A stretch of 34,082 bases of DNA from Deltaproteobacteria bacterium. Its GTDB lineage: Bacteria > Desulfobacterota > Binatia > UBA12015. Position 1 is the first letter of the stretch; each line of letters starts with the position of its first letter. This document shows positions 31,126 to 34,082 of this stretch, piece after piece. The DNA lies in the NCBI GenBank assembly GCA_016874715.1, contig VGTK01000048.1, positions 1 through 34,082 of the forward strand, given 5' to 3'. The notes below the pieces were generated by a model. The model had not been told where the DNA came from. It made no database searches and saw only the letters and a program-made list of their open reading frames with translations. The position numbers and the translations under genes were made by a program.

Positions 31126-32616
31126 ATGGATCTCGGTATCGACCTCGGAACGTCCAGCGTCAAGCTGCTGCTGGTCGACGACGCGGCCCGCGCGGTCGAC
31201 GAGCAGAGCGCGCCGCTCGACGTCGCGCGCCCGTACCCCGGCTGGTCCGAGCAGGACCCCGAGGACTGGTGGCGCGCGACCGACACGGCCGCGCTGGCGC
31301 TGCGCGCGCGCCGTCCCGCGGAGATGGCCCGCGTGCGCGCGATCGGACTCGCCGGACAGATGCACGGCGCGACGCTGCTCGACGCGCGCGACCGCGTGCT
31401 GCGCCCGGCGATCCTGTGGAACGACGGCCGCAGCGCACCGCAGTGCCGGGAGCTCGAGCGGCGCGAGCCGCGCACGCGCGCCGTCACCGGCAACAAGGCG
31501 ATGCCGGGCTTCACCGCGCCGAAGCTGCTCTGGGTCGCCGAGCGCGAGCCGGACGTGTTTCGGCAGGTGGCGCGCGTGCTCCTGCCGAAGGACTACCTCC
31601 GGCTGCGGCTCTCGGGCGACGCGGCGAGCGATCCGTCGGACGCGGCCGGTACGCTGTGGCTCGACGTCGCGGCGCGCGCGTGGTCGCCGGCGATGCTCGC
31701 CGCGACGAACCTCGACGAGCGGGCGATGCCGCGCCTGCACGAGGGCTCCGAGCCGACGGGAACGATCCGCGACGCGGTCGCCGACGCGTGGGGCGTGCCG
31801 CGCGGCGCGATCGTGGCGGCGGGCGCCGGCGACAACGCGGCAGGCGCGGTCGGTGCCGGCGTGATCCGTCCCGGCGACGCCTTCCTCTCGCTCGGCACGT
31901 CGGGCGTCTACTTCGTCGCCGGCGACCGCTTCGCGCCCAATCCCGAGCGCGCCGTGCACGCGTTCTGCCACTGCCTGCCGCGGACGTGGCACCAGATGTC
32001 GGTGCTGCTCAGCGCCGCGAGCTGCCTCACCTGGATCGCGCACGCGACCGGGGCCGCGAACGAGGCGGCGCTGCTCGACGAGATCGCGCGCGCCGACGAC
32101 CGCGACCCCGGCGTGCTGTTCCTGCCGTACCTGTCGGGCGAGCGCACGCCGCACGACGACGCGAACGCGCGCGGCGTGCTGGTCGGAATGACGCAGGCGA
32201 CCACGCGCGCCGACCTCGGACGTGCGGTGCTCGAGGGCGTCGCGCTCGCGTTCGTCGACGCACAGGACGCGCTGCTGGCCGCCGGCACGACGATCGGACG
32301 CATGTCCGTGATCGGCGGCGGCGCGCGCAGCGCGCTCTGGGGGCGGATCCTCGCGAGCGCGCTCGACCGCGAGCTCGACTACCACGCGGGTGCCGAGCAC
32401 GGACCGTCGTTCGGCGCCGCACGCCTCGCGCGCCTCGCGGCCACGGGGGAGGATCCGCGCGACGTCTGCACGCCGCCGCCGGTCGCGCACACCATCGCAC
32501 CCGATCCGGCGCTGCGCGCGCGCTACGCGGCGAGGATCGAGCCGTTCCGAAGGCTGTACCGTGATCTGCGCGACGGCTTCGCCGCGCTTGCGTCGCCGGT
32601 GTCGGGGGAGGAGTGA
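31126..32616 (+). CDS. xylB: Xylulokinase
   Basis: 496 residues, FGGY carbohydrate kinase. It phosphorylates D-xylulose to xylulose 5-phosphate for the pentose phosphate pathway. Visible motifs are the N-terminal phosphate loop [13 protein letters not shown], the sugar site [13 protein letters not shown], the catalytic base at Asp236 in [24 protein letters not shown], and the C-terminal ATP site [12 protein letters not shown]. The ATG at 31126 has AGGA about nine bases upstream. The stop overlaps a GTG that could also serve xylA (GTGA), and xylA follows at once, so the two form an operon. No xylose transporter or XylR is in the window. The order xylB-xylA is the reverse of E. coli. Confidence 0.97.
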   Translation: MDLGIDLGTSSVKLLLVDDAARAVDEQSAPLDVARPYPGWSEQDPEDWWRATDTAALALRARRPAEMARVRAIGLAGQMHGATLLDARDRVLRPAILWNDGRSAPQCRELERREPRTRAVTGNKAMPGFTAPKLLWVAEREPDVFRQVARVLLPKDYLRLRLSGDAASDPSDAAGTLWLDVAARAWSPAMLAATNLDERAMPRLHEGSEPTGTIRDAVADAWGVPRGAIVAAGAGDNAAGAVGAGVIRPGDAFLSLGTSGVYFVAGDRFAPNPERAVHAFCHCLPRTWHQMSVLLSAASCLTWIAHATGAANEAALLDEIARADDRDPGVLFLPYLSGERTPHDDANARGVLVGMTQATTRADLGRAVLEGVALAFVDAQDALLAAGTTIGRMSVIGGGARSALWGRILASALDRELDYHAGAEHGPSFGAARLARLAATGEDPRDVCTPPPVAHTIAPDPALRARYAARIEPFRRLYRDLRDGFAALASPVSGEE

Positions 32617-32624
32617 CAGCACCC

Positions 32625-33953
32625 ATGGGCAAGCCGTACTTCGAGGGCATCGAGAGAATTCGATACACCGGTCCCGACGGCACCGAGCCGCTCGCGTACC
32701 ACTGGTACGACCCCGATCGCGTGGTGCTCGGCAAGGCGATGCGCGACCACCTGCGCATCGCCGTCTGCTGGTGGCACACGTTCTGCTGGCCCGGCACCGA
32801 CATGTTCGGCGCCGGGGCGTTCGAGCGTCCGTGGTTCGGCGACGGCGACCCGATGGCGCTCGCGACGCGCAAGAACGAGGTCGCGTTCGAGTTCCTCGAG
32901 AAGCTCGGCGTACCGTTCTTCACCTTCCACGACCGCGACGTCGCACCCGAGGGCGCGACGCTCGCCGAGACCAACGCGAACCTCGACCGCATGCTCGACC
33001 AGCTCGAGCGTGGCATGGAGCGCACCGGTGTCGGGCTCCTGTGGGGCACCGCCAACCTGTTCGGTCACCGTCGCTACGCAGCCGGTGCGGCGACCAACCC
33101 CGACCCCGAGGTGTTCGCCTACGCCGCGGCCCAGGTGAAGAAGGCGATGGACGCGACGCACCGCCTGGGCGGCGCGAACTACGTGCTCTGGGGCGGCCGC
33201 GAGGGGTACGACACGCTGCTCAACACCGACCTGCGCCGCGAGGCGCAGCAGCTCGGCCGCTTCCTGACGATGGTCGTCGAGCACAAGCACAGGACCGGCT
33301 TCGGCGGCACCCTGCTCATCGAGCCGAAGCCGATGGAGCCGACCAAGCACCAGTACGACTTCGACGCCGCGACCGTGCACGCGTTCCTGTGCCGCTTCGG
33401 GCTCGAGCGGGAGATCAAGCTCAACGTCGAGGTGAACCACGCGACGCTCGCCGGGCACAGCTTCCAGCACGAGCTCTCCTACGCCGCGGCGAACGACCTG
33501 CTCGGCAGCGTCGACGTGAACCGCGGCGACCCGCAGAACGGCTGGGACACCGACCAGTTCCCGAACAGCGCGGACGACGCGACGCTTGCGCTCTACGTGA
33601 TCCTCCGCGCGGGCGGCTTCTCGACCGGCGGCTGCAACTTCGACGCGAAGCTGCGCCGCCAGAGCGTCGCCCCGGACGACCTCTTCCACGCGCACGTCGG
33701 CGGCATCGACACGCTCGCGCGCGGTCTGCTCGGGGCCGCGCGGCTGATCGAGGACGGTACGCTCGCAGCGCGTCTCGACGAGCGCTACGCGGGCTGGGAC
33801 ACGCCGCTCGGCCGCGACATCCTCGGCGGCGCTCACGATCTCGCGAGTCTCGCGGCCCTGGTGCGCGAGCGTGGCCTCGACCCGAGGCCGGTGTCCGGAC
33901 GGCAGGAGCTGCTCGAGAACGTCGTCCAGCGCGTCACCGCGCGGACCTCGTGA
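32625..33953 (+). CDS. xylA: Xylose isomerase
   Basis: 442 residues, close to E. coli XylA in length and along the whole sequence (class II, long form). It converts D-xylose to D-xylulose. Motifs: [17 protein letters not shown], catalytic FTFHDRDV with His102 and Asp105, [36 protein letters not shown], metal ligand Glu233 in [33 protein letters not shown]. The ATG at 32625 is preferred because GGAGGAG lies 12 bases before it. A GTG at 32613 overlapping the xylB stop would add four residues. It is co-transcribed with xylB. A lipoprotein-like gene begins at its stop codon. Confidence 0.97.
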   Translation: MGKPYFEGIERIRYTGPDGTEPLAYHWYDPDRVVLGKAMRDHLRIAVCWWHTFCWPGTDMFGAGAFERPWFGDGDPMALATRKNEVAFEFLEKLGVPFFTFHDRDVAPEGATLAETNANLDRMLDQLERGMERTGVGLLWGTANLFGHRRYAAGAATNPDPEVFAYAAAQVKKAMDATHRLGGANYVLWGGREGYDTLLNTDLRREAQQLGRFLTMVVEHKHRTGFGGTLLIEPKPMEPTKHQYDFDAATVHAFLCRFGLEREIKLNVEVNHATLAGHSFQHELSYAAANDLLGSVDVNRGDPQNGWDTDQFPNSADDATLALYVILRAGGFSTGGCNFDAKLRRQSVAPDDLFHAHVGGIDTLARGLLGAARLIEDGTLAARLDERYAGWDTPLGRDILGGAHDLASLAALVRERGLDPRPVSGRQELLENVVQRVTARTS

Positions 33954-34082
33954 GCGCGCGCAGGGGAGGCGGGGCCATCCGCGGGTGGTCGAGGCTCGGC
34001 GCGACGGTGCTCGCGGCGGTGCTGGGGTGCGCGACGGGTGATGCGCCGGCCGGGGATGCACCGGCCCCGCCCGCCGCGCCGG
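33950..34082 (+). CDS. N-terminus of a lipoprotein, cut by the window edge
   Basis: A GTG at 33950 overlaps the xylA stop (GTGA). The 44 codons seen give a basic start (SARRGGG), a hydrophobic stretch ([10 protein letters not shown]) and a lipobox VLGC. A Pro/Ala-rich linker ([13 protein letters not shown]) follows, typical of exported lipoproteins tethered through a flexible stalk. The function cannot be told. Coupling to xylA suggests it could be a periplasmic or outer-membrane part of the xylose system, but a chance neighbour is equally possible. Confidence 0.65.
   Translation, partial: MSARRGGGAIRGWSRLGATVLAAVLGCATGDAPAGDAPAPPAAP

Overview
The window is very GC-rich DNA with tightly packed genes, many GTG/TTG starts and many 1-4 base stop/start overlaps. 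Gene content points to a Gram-negative, heterotrophic, probably deltaproteobacterium-like lineage (Myxococcota/Binatota/Desulfobacterota type). The pointers are an apolipoprotein N-acyltransferase, lipobox lipoproteins, a large secreted Cys-rich protein with a thrombospondin-type calcium repeat, a sigma-54 activator, and multidomain cyclase-ATPase-TPR signalling. The lineage is an inference; no rRNA or other marker gene is present.

Layout. 1-1395: tandem repeat, a small unknown protein and a crotonase-fold enzyme lacking the usual hydratase glutamates. 1633-4661 (minus): two tandem paralogous lipoproteins of unknown family. Each has a GATATATC element about 145 nt upstream and a hairpin next to its ribosome-binding site; the downstream copy has an in-frame amber stop just after its lipobox. 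5232-11454 (plus): a very large secreted protein, then lnt. 11481-16139 (plus): a protein with duplicated cyclase-ATPase modules and a helical tail. 16121-19229 (minus): a translationally coupled operon of GAF/sigma-54 activator, small membrane protein and divergent cyclopropane-synthase-like methyltransferase. 19271-19515: an array of 30-bp repeats. 19543-20400 (minus): a sugar isomerase-like TIM barrel. 20636-23810 (plus): an overlapping three-gene cassette of glycosyltransferase, methyltransferase and squalene-cyclase-like toroid protein. 23909-24073: an array of 33-bp repeats. 24049-26927 (minus): alpha-L-fucosidase, second methyltransferase and aldo/keto reductase. 27054-27908 (plus): a dienoyl-CoA isomerase. 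27961-30084 (minus): small protein and glmS. 30241-30702 (plus): a GatB/YqeY protein. 30794-31009 (minus): the 5' stump of a K+/H+ antiporter. 31126-34082 (plus): xylB, xylA and the start of a new lipoprotein gene.

How the genes may work together. Lnt finishes lipoproteins such as those encoded on either side of it. The 20636-26927 block combines glycosyl transfer, two methyl transfers, a terpene-cyclase-like fold, a reductase and a fucosidase. It is the best candidate for an undescribed glycan or glycolipid pathway. xylB-xylA convert xylose to xylulose 5-phosphate, glmS supplies glucosamine 6-phosphate for the envelope, and the two crotonases belong to fatty-acyl-CoA metabolism.

Limits: everything was read by eye. 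Family calls for lnt, glmS, xylA, xylB, the dienoyl-CoA isomerase, the sigma-54 activator, the fucosidase and the YqeY protein are strong. Promoter, operator and terminator calls are pattern-based and weak unless stated otherwise.
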